In this document: positions 43,418-51,248 of the stretch, piece after piece
How positions within the stretch are numbered: position 1 is the stretch's first letter
Layout of the letters: each line of letters opens with the position of its first letter
NCBI GenBank assembly: GCA_001803165.1
Contig: MHAZ01000019.1
Location: 248,001 to 312,000, forward strand
Length of the DNA: 64,000 nucleotides
Source of the DNA: Stygiobacter sp. RIFOXYC2_FULL_38_25
GTDB lineage: Bacteria > Bacteroidota > Ignavibacteria > Ignavibacteriales > Melioribacteraceae
Reading direction: 5' to 3'
Program-made: the position numbers and the translations under genes
The notes under the pieces: generated by a model
Database searches by the model: none
Seen by the model: only the letters and a program-made list of their open reading frames with translations
What the model was told of the DNA's origin: nothing

Positions 43418-43473
43418 AAAAATAGTCCGTTTAATAATTTGTAAATGGTTGCCTTGAACAAGACATTAAATTC

Positions 43474-44811
43474 CTAGAAAGCAAATAATGCATTTATCAT
43501 AACTAATTGAAATGGGTTCTCATTGTTTGCACGAATAACAGTATTGTTAAAATTTTTATCTTGAAATATTTTTATCACACCTTCGATTGAGAAACGTATG
43601 TTCGCTCGGTATAAAATTGTTACATGCGGTATAATATTGACGTACTTATCTTTATCGTTGTTACTCTTCCACGAATATGCTCTTTCAACACGTAGCACGC
43701 CAATTAGCCAAGGATAAAAACTATAATCGGCTTCTGCGAAAAGAGCATTACTTTCCAAAGATTTCAAATCATTATCCGGATTATCATCTTTTCCTAAAAT
43801 GATTCCGCCATACATATCAAGATTTGAAATCTGCATCTGAACATCAAAGCCATATCTGCTAAAATTATTATTGTAAGTATTTCCGTTAGTTAATTGAATT
43901 TTATCTCTGCTTCCTAAATATGTAAAAGCTCCAACCGAAATAGAATTGTACCAGTCTTTGATATCCTGTGATTGATATGAAGTGTCTCTGCCGTCTAAAC
44001 CGTCATCACCTAGTTGATAAGCGAGACGCAAATAAACATCTTTGCGGTCGCTGGGATCTGCTATTGTTTTGCTTTCTCCGTTAACAATTCCACCGGCATA
44101 ATACAGATGATGATTTAATATTCCGTTTACTTCAATACCCGATTGCGGGTCTCTCGGCTTCCATGTGTTGGTAGCATCATAATCTATTGCCAATGGGTAT
44201 CCCATAGTCAATCTTTGCGTGCTTGTATAGCCGTCTGTAATTCCAGGTTCAAATCTCCCCACTCTTATGTTCAGAAGACTTTTTTCTCCCACCACATTAT
44301 TAAATTGAACAAAAAATCTTTGTAGTCCCCTAGCATTTTCACCCAATAAGTAAGCCGCCCATTCACCAAAAAAGGAAACGTCTTCTCCAAACGCTCCTCC
44401 AAAAACAATATTCAATAAAAACGGCATAGCAAATTCTACTCTATTCCCCTTGTTTGCTTTTTGCAGATCATAACTGACACGCATATTTGTAACCGCAGCA
44501 ATAGGAACTGATTCCGGTATTGATCCGGGCCAAATTGCATCGGGCCAAAGGTCTTTCCAAGCTTCTGATCCTAACGCTATAGGTTTCTCTTTAACCAGAT
44601 GAGCATCATTTAACGGCATAACATAGCCGTTCCTTCTAAAAGCTTCACCAAATAAATTTCTTTTAGAAAAGGCTACATGGCATGTTGTACAGCTTGTTTT
44701 ATATTTTCTTGCGAAAGCCGGTATTGCAGAAATTGTTGTCTGGAATAAGATTATGTTAAGAAAAACAACACTTAACAAAAGCGCCTTAGAAAAACCCGAT
44801 GTACTAAACAT
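43474..44811 (-). CDS. Outer-membrane beta-barrel protein with N-terminal c-type heme motif
   Basis: This 445-residue protein has a signal peptide (about 1-33), then one CxxCH heme site (Cys41, Cys44, His45, in YKTSCTTCHVAFSKRN). The rest alternates short amphipathic strands and turns like a porin (FAMPFLLNIVFGGAFGEDVS, LNIRVGRFEPGITDGYTS) and ends in ALFAF with a terminal Phe. A single heme on a barrel suggests electron transfer across or at the outer membrane (inference). It is the first gene of a three-gene minus-strand set with a cupredoxin-like protein and a histidine kinase. Confidence 0.78.
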   Translation of the reverse strand: MFSTSGFSKALLLSVVFLNIILFQTTISAIPAFARKYKTSCTTCHVAFSKRNLFGEAFRRNGYVMPLNDAHLVKEKPIALGSEAWKDLWPDAIWPGSIPESVPIAAVTNMRVSYDLQKANKGNRVEFAMPFLLNIVFGGAFGEDVSFFGEWAAYLLGENARGLQRFFVQFNNVVGEKSLLNIRVGRFEPGITDGYTSTQRLTMGYPLAIDYDATNTWKPRDPQSGIEVNGILNHHLYYAGGIVNGESKTIADPSDRKDVYLRLAYQLGDDGLDGRDTSYQSQDIKDWYNSISVGAFTYLGSRDKIQLTNGNTYNNNFSRYGFDVQMQISNLDMYGGIILGKDDNPDNDLKSLESNALFAEADYSFYPWLIGVLRVERAYSWKSNNDKDKYVNIIPHVTILYRANIRFSIEGVIKIFQDKNFNNTVIRANNENPFQLVMINALFAF

Positions 44812-45204
44812 ATTTTTCCCCTTACTTTATGATTATGAAAAGAGGAACTAGACAAATTTAATTTCAAGGTAGCTAAAAAACGTTACTTTTACAATTGCGA
44901 GCTAAAACAGCTAATTGGGAATTACCTAGAAATAAATTGGAGAAACAACAAAACTGTCCTGTTGGCAATACGTAAAGTTATTGCAAGAGAATGCGGATTT
45001 AGAAGCACAGGGTCTTATTGATACAGGTACAAAGCTTGAGAAGAAGGGAGTACCGGTTCACCGGTAAGCTAATTCAAACTTCACCACACCCCCTCTTCGT
45101 AGTTTTATAAGAGGGGCATAATTTTGCAAGCGAATTAAAAAACACAACTTCTGTTGCTTGTTAAGAATTTACGGTAGCGCACTTGAATGGGGTTCAAGGG
45201 GGTC
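44812..45204. other. Intergenic region between the cytochrome cluster and the defence island, with a short coding-like remnant
   Basis: No complete gene is visible. A 37-codon frame at 44954-45067 reads QYVKLLQENADLEAQGLIDT before the stop and looks like the tail of a lost protein, but I cannot name it. A hairpin CCCCTCTT (45090-45097) / AAGAGGGG (45109-45116) follows. The stretch ends at a tRNA T-arm fragment, so it may be the outer flank of an integrated island. Confidence 0.4.
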
Positions 45205-45223
45205 GCGGGTTCAAATCCCGCAG
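45197..45223 (+). other. tRNA 3'-end fragment (T-arm), probable attachment site
   Basis: GCGGG (45205-45209), loop TTCAAAT and CCCGC (45217-45221) make a perfect T-arm, preceded by GGGGGTC. No D-arm, anticodon arm or complementary acceptor strand is present within 100 bases upstream, so the tRNA is not complete. The stop codon of the SecB-like gene starts 2 bp after the fragment. Confidence 0.65.
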
Positions 45224-45670
45224 TTATTTTATTTCCCTATTATCAGAAAGTTCAATATCGGCTTTTACAGCTTCGGTAACGTTTATAAGTGGTATTATAA
45301 ATTCATTATATGGGGTATTTTCTGTTTTAGCATGTAAAATGCCACGCGCTGTACCCACAGAAAGCATTAAAAGATGGGAAACAAAACCTTTGGGAAGTAA
45401 GGCAGATTTAGTTTCTTTGTTGCTAATTTTATCCCAATAACCTTCTTCGATAGTAAAATGGCAGCCGCTTTCTAATAATAAGAAAGGCATTTTATCTGTT
45501 AAATAGCTAAAGTTTGTAAAGACACCAATTCTTTTTTCTTCAAAACTGAGCCCAAACTTAAAGCTAGAATTAAAAACAATTTTCTGATCTTCTGTAGGTA
45601 TATCTAAAGCAGCAAATTGTTCTGTAGTAACCTTAATAAGGTTAAATTTTATTTCCTTACTGTCGCTCAT
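45224..45670 (-). CDS. SecB-like chaperone, third gene of a putative toxin-antitoxin-chaperone system
   Basis: This 148-residue protein has no signal peptide. Its pattern fits the SecB fold: a strand near FKFGLSFEEKRIGVFTNFSY, then PFLLLESGCHFTIEEGYW, a helix around LLPKGFVSHLLMLSVGTARG, and the end block FIIPLINVTEAVKADIELS. This parallels the SecB sequence from its IEGV-type core through ARE...V.RG.FP to the LAPVNFD block. The ATG overlaps the antitoxin stop (TAATG), so the two are coupled. In known toxin-antitoxin-chaperone systems a SecB-like protein protects a labile antitoxin (family knowledge). Similarity is by eye and remote. Confidence 0.6.
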   Translation of the reverse strand: MSDSKEIKFNLIKVTTEQFAALDIPTEDQKIVFNSSFKFGLSFEEKRIGVFTNFSYLTDKMPFLLLESGCHFTIEEGYWDKISNKETKSALLPKGFVSHLLMLSVGTARGILHAKTENTPYNEFIIPLINVTEAVKADIELSDNREIK

Positions 45671-46209
45671 TATGCCGCACGAAGAGTTAGTGATTGTTCT
45701 GACTTATACTTACAAAATATCTTACCACTTGGTCCTTTTGCTGAAACCGTAAAAGGCTTAACGCTGATAGAAGCATTAAAATTGGTAGTTATTTCTATAG
45801 CAGCGTAAAATGAAGCATGTACTTCTTGAGTAACCGGTTTTTTAGCTACCTCAATTTTAATGTCATCAACTGCCTCTGCTGAAAGAAGAGCCCCATATAA
45901 ATTTGGATTGGAAAGCACAGGCTGGTTGAAAGAAATACCAAGAGCTTTTTCCAACTTATCAATTGTATCCAGAGTAAGGTTTTCTTTACCCTTAACAATT
46001 TTATTGATATGCTGCGGTGAAGTATTCAACATTACAGCAAGATCGGTTTGCTTAAGACCTTTTTGTTTAAGAGTAACAAGAATTTTAGCAGCAATACGAG
46101 CCGATTTAATAAGCCAGTCTTCGTTCTTAACATACAATTCTGCTTCATGTAACCAAGGAGAAACTTCTTTAGATGCTGATTCTCTTAATCTTTTTGCAGT
46201 CTCTTTCAT
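45670..46209 (-). CDS. HTH (Xre-type) protein, probable antitoxin with C-terminal extension
   Basis: In this 179-residue protein, residues about 45-105 form a Cro/C1-type helix-turn-helix (LKQTDLAVMLNTSPQHINKI, then LTLDTIDKLEKALGISF). A C-terminal extension of about 75 residues is rich in beta and Ser/Lys (VHASFYAAIEITTNFNASIS). The order toxin, HTH, SecB-like and the tight spacing suggest a HigA-like antitoxin. The extension is where a chaperone-addiction segment would be expected (inference). The gene starts 23 bp after the toxin stop. A stand-alone regulator is the alternative. Confidence 0.75.
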   Translation of the reverse strand: MKETAKRLRESASKEVSPWLHEAELYVKNEDWLIKSARIAAKILVTLKQKGLKQTDLAVMLNTSPQHINKIVKGKENLTLDTIDKLEKALGISFNQPVLSNPNLYGALLSAEAVDDIKIEVAKKPVTQEVHASFYAAIEITTNFNASISVKPFTVSAKGPSGKIFCKYKSEQSLTLRAA

Positions 46210-46232
46210 AAACTCTTTCTTTGATTTCGTAA

Positions 46233-46775
46233 TTATTTTAGTGCGTCTTGATCTAAAAACTTATTAGTCTTTAGGTAATCTAAACCATTTGTAATTTTGA
46301 TAAGTTCATTATTTGTGTGTTCTCTATCTTGCATTTTGCGAGTAAGCTTAATGGTGCCGCCGGTAACAACAAAATGATCATCCGGAACATTGATAGCGTA
46401 AACTCTAAGCCAGCCTTTTTTAAATTTAGCTTTGCAGCGTTCCAAGCCTTGGTCTGAACTTCTTGTTTCATTATCGAATGGAAGAAAGATATTGTTGAGA
46501 TATTTAGGATTTTTTTCATTGCTTTTAAATACATCAAGTATATTTTTTCTAAGCATATGAGAATCTTCGATAGTTATATTAATAGCATCTTCAATTGAAA
46601 TATTACCACCGTACCAACTTTTTAAGTCGGCTTCGTTTTCAGTAAAAAATTCGAAAAGATAGGTTGGATCTTCCCACAACTTAAAAACTCTTCTAAATTC
46701 ATCAAATACCTCACCTTCATATTTTAATGAAAAGAGTCCTTGATTTTGGAGAACAAATATAGGTAAATGCTCCAC
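46233..46775 (-). CDS. Putative toxin of a toxin-antitoxin-chaperone system
   Basis: This 180-residue cytoplasmic protein has an N-terminal half rich in acidic and aromatic residues (FRRVFKLWEDPTYLFEFFTE). The C-terminal half ends in a RelE/HigB-like core with basic residues and beta strands: CKAKFKKGWLRVYAINVP, FVVTGGTIKLTRKMQDREHT. It is longer than a classical HigB, so it may carry an extra N-terminal domain. Its position as first gene before an Xre antitoxin supports the toxin call; without that context I would call it hypothetical. No catalytic residues can be named with confidence. Confidence 0.5.
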   Translation of the reverse strand: MEHLPIFVLQNQGLFSLKYEGEVFDEFRRVFKLWEDPTYLFEFFTENEADLKSWYGGNISIEDAINITIEDSHMLRKNILDVFKSNEKNPKYLNNIFLPFDNETRSSDQGLERCKAKFKKGWLRVYAINVPDDHFVVTGGTIKLTRKMQDREHTNNELIKITNGLDYLKTNKFLDQDALK

Positions 46776-46856
46776 TTAATCAACCTATAGGTTAATTATT
46801 TTTTACAATGAAGCTAAATTGTGCAAAAATGAGCAGTTTTTGCATGGTAATTTTCC

Positions 46857-49800
46857 CTACCCTATTAATTTTTTTACAATCTTATCTATCTCTTTCATTT
46901 CTGCGGAGAGGTGTTTCTTTATTTCTACGCGCATGCGGCCAAGGTGTATTGCGGTTAATTCTTTTTGGGGCGGATTGTCTTTTATGTATTGCGCTGCTTT
47001 TTTATGCGCGGCTTTACTTAACTCCGCTAAACGAATGTGTGTTTCTTCTTCTTCGTTGAATTTTGGAAAGTATATATCGAGAATCTTCTTGTGAACATCT
47101 CTGGCTCCAAACAAGCCTCGAGATTGGAAATCTTTCATCATTAGATTGGGTATTGTAGAATTCAATATTCCAGAAATATATAAGGCTTCTTTTTTATTTG
47201 AATAATTGCTCAAGTAAGTTTTGTGATCAACAATAAAATCTATATCGTATTCTTCTCTATCAAGAACAACAGCGTTGGCGTTTAGGCCCGATGAATTATA
47301 CAAAACCAAATAGGGTGTATCAAGGTTTTGATTAATGAGTTTACCTTGCCAATTAAGATAATTCTCTGGTGACATTTCTTTATTGTTTTCAGTTTTCAGC
47401 TGATCCCAAAATCTTTCTGCGCTTTTGAACCAACGAGAAGCATTCAAGTATCCCTCGCTCATAAGTTCATCAGCAGAATGCAACTTTATTTCTTTTTGGT
47501 TGGATTCATTTACTTCAACAGTAATTGGGAGAACAACTAAATCCGGATTATACAATGCAAATGGCAAAATGCTTTTAGAAAGCGCTGTTCTAAACAAAAA
47601 CTTACTTTCTATTCTGCCGCTTAGCTCAATGTTTTTCCAAGGCGCTTTTGCATCAGCTTTAATTGCATCAGAAGTTTTTATGTTTATAATTCTATCTGAA
47701 AAATCATTCGGTGTTTCTTGCGTTAGTTCCACAAAGTAAAATGAACGTGGAACAATAGTAGCGCCTTGTCTAAAACCATCTTTGTATGGATTTACTTTAT
47801 TCTGTGCTTTGTACTTTCTATTTGAAAAAGCTGTTGAGCTGCCTTGCTTAGCATAATACCATTTTGTGTTAGTTTCTGTGAGAGCATTCTTTGCTGATTC
47901 AAGATTACAGTTGTGTGCCGGTATATTTCCGCTGAAGGAAATTCCATCAAGACCACCCGCCGGTAAATTTCTTTTTGAATTATCTTTTTCTTTTTGTGCA
48001 AATAGAACTGAGCTTGGGATGCGGAATAACGGTGATACTCCATCTAAATCCCACACTTGACTTATGCGGAAACCCTTTGCTTTTCCGCTTCGTGTATTAT
48101 CGTGGTGATCAGCGCTAAAAAAACTTCTCGGAAGTACGAAAGCCAATGTGCCGTTATCTTTCAAGAAATAACTGCTGCAATAAGCAAGAAAGATTGCGGC
48201 AATTTCCAGATGAGGAAAGTTTGCAACTCTTTCCGGTTTAACATCGTAAACATCAGCAAGAGCGTTTAATATGTTTTGGTATTCTTCATTTCTAACCGAG
48301 CTGTAGGTAAACCAAGGCGGATTGCCGATAACGTAATCAAAACTCTTAGAAAGAAAGTAAGGTTTGTAAAGGTTCTGCACAATAAACTTCCAGATGGAAT
48401 CGCGTCCCTTTTCTTTAACCGTGCGGAGGCTTCCGTAAATCTTATAAAAGCTCTCAATCACTTGTTTATCAAAACCGCCGCGTACTTGCCTGCGCAAAAT
48501 GGTTTCAAAAGTTTCTTCAGTTGCTTTCTTCTTGTTGTAGGTTTGCTCTGCAAGTTCTTCGGCAAGTTCCAAGGCTTCATCAAATATCTTTACATCATTC
48601 AATATCTTAGAGCTAAGTTCAAGCGTATCTTTATCAATCTGCATCTTAAACTGATTGCCGAAAAGATCATCAACTCCATCGGGCGCAAGCAACGTGTTTG
48701 CAAGTATTACATTTATATGCACCGGAGTTCTGGCATTTACAACATCTTTACCAAGAGCGAGAAGCATATTTGTTTTAGCTATCTGCACACTAAGCGGATG
48801 AATATCAATACCGTAAATGCTGGCGTTAATTTCTTCAACGGAAATCTTAGGGTTCAACTCTCTAAAGCGGTGAACGGCGGCAATTAAGAAGGAGCCGCTT
48901 CCGCACGCGGGATCCAAAACCCGTTTGCCTTCTTTCAAATCAAACTCTTGCAAGACTCTCTGGCAGAGCCAATCGGGTGTGTAATACTCGCCAAGCGCGT
49001 GGCGCGTATCCAGATCAATTAGTTCTTGATAAACGCCTTTAAGAATATCCTCGTCAACTTCATGAAAGTTAAACGTGGTTATTTCTTGCGCTATTAAGCG
49101 GAATACTTTTTTGAGAGCTTTGAAGTTTCTATCGCTCTTTACCCAATGGTAAAAATCGTCATCAACAAAATTGCGGATTGAAAACTTATGGAAGATAGTT
49201 CCATCTATGATGGCTTTCATTTCGGCGTCATCAATGTAGGCATCGTTGCTAACAACAGCATAAGCCAGCATCTTTGCAAAAACGCTAAGGTATGTGTGAA
49301 TAATAAAATTGCTTTCGCTTGCTTCGTAAGAACCGTAAGCAATACTTAAGAATTTACTCCACTGCTCAAAGGATACTTGAACTTCGCCATACTTTTTAGC
49401 TGCCTTAAAATGATTATTCATCTCACGGAAGCACTCAATAAAAACAATGCTCTGGTAGCCGAAAGCTTCTTCAATTCTTCTTAAGGTAGCTCTCTGTTTT
49501 TCCTCTTTAAAAAGGAAGCGGTCAATCCAGTAGTAAAAGTCCTCCGCGTTCTTTTCTGTTAAGGTGAATGAAGCGCTTTTAATTTCATTCAGAATCAGTT
49601 CTTCTTCATTCAGTTCATTTATTTTTTCAAGGCAAGAAATATCGGGCGCGTAAACTTTCCATGTTATGCAGTCGGAAGCAATAAGAGTAAAGTTGTAACC
49701 TTCACCGGCATTAAACTGACCGAGCAGATAACCGGCTAACTGTTCTTTTGCATGGTTGAGTGTAATCTTTAAGTCGTTTTCAAACTCTATTATGATTTTA

Positions 49801-50030
49801 TTGTAGAGAGTATCAGCGCTGCCTTTGTGCATCTTGTCTTTGCGCGGAATGTCGAGTATAGTAGTTTCAGAACCGAGAGAAATTTTATCTATTACCCGTT
49901 CAATTTCTTTATCGCCGTGATATAAGCGGTTTAGTAAATCTTTGAACGCTTCTTTCTTAGGTAGTTCTTTGTTTGCGGATTTTACTCTGTGAAAGTAATT
50001 GAGAATAAGAGTCGATTTTTCTTTGTTCAT
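46857..50030 (-). CDS. Type IIG restriction-modification enzyme (Eco57I-like N6-adenine methylase with fused nuclease and target recognition)
   Basis: This 1057-residue protein has the methylase AdoMet motif DPACGSGSFLIAAVHRF near residue 373 and the catalytic motif NPPW near 570 (VIGNPPWFTYSSV), as in gamma-type N6-adenine methylases. The N-terminal 370 residues are the usual nuclease and helical part. Its nuclease-like strand reads NKIIIEFENDLKITL and I see no clear ExK lysine, so cleavage activity is uncertain. The C-terminal 400 residues should hold the target-recognition domain. No separate specificity or nuclease gene is next to it, so it is probably self-contained. It follows the toxin-antitoxin-chaperone genes with an 80-bp gap. 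Confidence 0.88.
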   Translation of the reverse strand: MNKEKSTLILNYFHRVKSANKELPKKEAFKDLLNRLYHGDKEIERVIDKISLGSETTILDIPRKDKMHKGSADTLYNKIIIEFENDLKITLNHAKEQLAGYLLGQFNAGEGYNFTLIASDCITWKVYAPDISCLEKINELNEEELILNEIKSASFTLTEKNAEDFYYWIDRFLFKEEKQRATLRRIEEAFGYQSIVFIECFREMNNHFKAAKKYGEVQVSFEQWSKFLSIAYGSYEASESNFIIHTYLSVFAKMLAYAVVSNDAYIDDAEMKAIIDGTIFHKFSIRNFVDDDFYHWVKSDRNFKALKKVFRLIAQEITTFNFHEVDEDILKGVYQELIDLDTRHALGEYYTPDWLCQRVLQEFDLKEGKRVLDPACGSGSFLIAAVHRFRELNPKISVEEINASIYGIDIHPLSVQIAKTNMLLALGKDVVNARTPVHINVILANTLLAPDGVDDLFGNQFKMQIDKDTLELSSKILNDVKIFDEALELAEELAEQTYNKKKATEETFETILRRQVRGGFDKQVIESFYKIYGSLRTVKEKGRDSIWKFIVQNLYKPYFLSKSFDYVIGNPPWFTYSSVRNEEYQNILNALADVYDVKPERVANFPHLEIAAIFLAYCSSYFLKDNGTLAFVLPRSFFSADHHDNTRSGKAKGFRISQVWDLDGVSPLFRIPSSVLFAQKEKDNSKRNLPAGGLDGISFSGNIPAHNCNLESAKNALTETNTKWYYAKQGSSTAFSNRKYKAQNKVNPYKDGFRQGATIVPRSFYFVELTQETPNDFSDRIINIKTSDAIKADAKAPWKNIELSGRIESKFLFRTALSKSILPFALYNPDLVVLPITVEVNESNQKEIKLHSADELMSEGYLNASRWFKSAERFWDQLKTENNKEMSPENYLNWQGKLINQNLDTPYLVLYNSSGLNANAVVLDREEYDIDFIVDHKTYLSNYSNKKEALYISGILNSTIPNLMMKDFQSRGLFGARDVHKKILDIYFPKFNEEEETHIRLAELSKAAHKKAAQYIKDNPPQKELTAIHLGRMRVEIKKHLSAEMKEIDKIVKKLIG

Positions 50031-50085
50031 TTGGTCAGTCTTGATTTATCCCTTCTTTAAATTAAGATAAATCCAAACTAAATTC

Positions 50086-50160
50086 ATTTATTGTAGAGGC
50101 GTCCCGGTGGAACGTCTCACAACATTTTTGAGACGCATGCGATGCGTCTCTACAATAAAT
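50086..50160 (+). repeat. 75-bp palindromic element (MITE-like)
   Basis: Perfect 13-bp terminal inverted repeats ATTTATTGTAGAG (50086-50098) and CTCTACAATAAAT (50148-50160) are present. Inside, GAGACGCAT (50130-50138) pairs with ATGCGTCTC (50142-50150). It lies between the restriction-modification gene and the YceH-like gene, at the right edge of the island. Confidence 0.75.
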
Positions 50161-50169
50161 TATTTTCGT

Positions 50170-50799
50170 TTACTCAAAGGATTTTTTGAAATCTTCAAAT
50201 TGGGTTCTAAGTTCCGTAAGAGAATCTTTTAGAGTATCAATTTCCTTTTCAAGAACGGCAACGCGGTCATTTAAGTCCGGCTCTTTAGCAACTTCTGTTT
50301 GCTGCGGTTCGCCGCAGAATAAATGCGTGTAACGGTTTTCCCTTCCGCTTTCTTTAGGAAGTTTAGCTACAAATGGACCGCCTTCTATGCGGATTAAGCT
50401 ATCAAGTGTTTCTTCTGTTTCAGCCAGATCTTTAAATTCATAAATTCTGTAACTGCGGCTTCGTATTTCTCCTATGGTTTGCTGCCCGCGTAGTAACAAA
50501 ACGCACATAACTGCAATTTGTGGTTTGGATAAGTTATAAAACTGAGTAAACTGCTGGCGGTATTTGGGAACTCTTAAATCCGGCCCGGTTACTTTTGCAA
50601 CTAAAGATTTATCTCTCAATTTCTGAGTTGTAATTTCAACGAGGACTTCATCATAAGCCACTACAGGATTTCTGCTGGATTTTTGATTGCACGCATTTGT
50701 AAGGGAATTTATCGTAAGCGGATAATACTCCGGTGTAGTAAATTCTTTTTCAATTAACGCACCTATAGCTCTTGCTTCTTCGTTTGATAAGATTTCCAT
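50170..50799 (-). CDS. YceH/DUF480-family protein
   Basis: This 209-residue protein starts at 50799, where the family N-terminus begins (MEILSNEEARAIGALIEKEF), with GGTGA upstream; the frame is open to 50862. Family motifs are TPEYYPLTINSLTNACNQKS, then VTGPDLRVPKYRQQF and VLLLRGQQTIGEIRSRS, and the end is a coiled-coil tail (VAVLEKEIDTLKDSLTELRT). DUF480 proteins have tandem winged-helix folds of unknown function. Confidence 0.88.
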   Translation of the reverse strand: MEILSNEEARAIGALIEKEFTTPEYYPLTINSLTNACNQKSSRNPVVAYDEVLVEITTQKLRDKSLVAKVTGPDLRVPKYRQQFTQFYNLSKPQIAVMCVLLLRGQQTIGEIRSRSYRIYEFKDLAETEETLDSLIRIEGGPFVAKLPKESGRENRYTHLFCGEPQQTEVAKEPDLNDRVAVLEKEIDTLKDSLTELRTQFEDFKKSFE

Positions 50800-50899
50800 A
50801 TAAAATTCACCGTTAAATCTAGTTACAAGATATATTTGTAAATCTAAACATTCAAATGGCATGTTTATGAACTTAGCACATTAGAATTTTCTCTTCTTT

Positions 50900-50985
50900 A
50901 TATTTCAGTTATGAATTCACTTAAACAATTCGATAAAACATTCTTAACAAAGAAAGTAAAGCATCTTGCCTGAGTTGATGAAGCA
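50900..50985 (+). pseudogene. rnhB 5'-end remnant
   Basis: From TTTATATTTCA and the ATG at 50911, the sequence follows the intact rnhB at 59504 nearly base for base through AAGAAAGTAAAGCATCTTGC (20 codons; KQFDKTFLTKKVKHLA). It then has TGA where rnhB has the Gly codon GGT, and matches again over GTTGATGAAGC before diverging. The rest of the gene is absent. Confidence 0.85.
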
Positions 50986-51070
50986 GTGCGTGCTGGAATT
51001 GTCTTTAAATGCCCGCCAGGAATCAGAGGATGTCCCTGGCGAGCCGGAGTTGTGTATGAGCAAGGGCTTG

Positions 51071-51126
51071 CCCGCCGCCCGCTTCGCGACTCGCGTTTTC
51101 AGCGAGGCGAGTTTGTTGGGCGGGTT
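51071..51126 (+). repeat. REP-like GC-rich palindrome
   Basis: CCCGCC (51071-51076) at one end pairs with GGCGGG near 51119-51124. The inner part, CCCGCTTCGCGACTCGCG and TTTTCAGCGAGGCGAG, resembles 32984-33014. It sits in otherwise AT-rich sequence. Confidence 0.6.
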
Positions 51127-51248
51127 AACTATGCATGAGTGGATAATCATTAACCTCTTTTATGAATTGCCAATAATTCTTGAGGAAACTAACCGCATTG
51201 GAATTATTCCATCAACCAACTTCAAGATATTCAGGGGGTCACTGTTAA

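Larger units (their letters stand above)
50863..51248. other. Non-coding stretch carrying a dead rnhB 5' end and a REP-like palindrome
   Basis: The stretch holds the rnhB-like fragment at 50900-50985, a GC-rich inserted patch (about 50990-51125) with a REP-like palindrome, and a further 120 bp without a recognisable gene. A 103-codon frame at 50966-51277 crosses all of these and is not credible as a gene. Confidence 0.5.

Noticed and set aside
48276-48887. 203-codon plus-strand open frame opposite the restriction-modification gene
   Set aside because: The minus-strand gene has clear methylase motifs through the same bases; the plus-strand product has no recognisable content.
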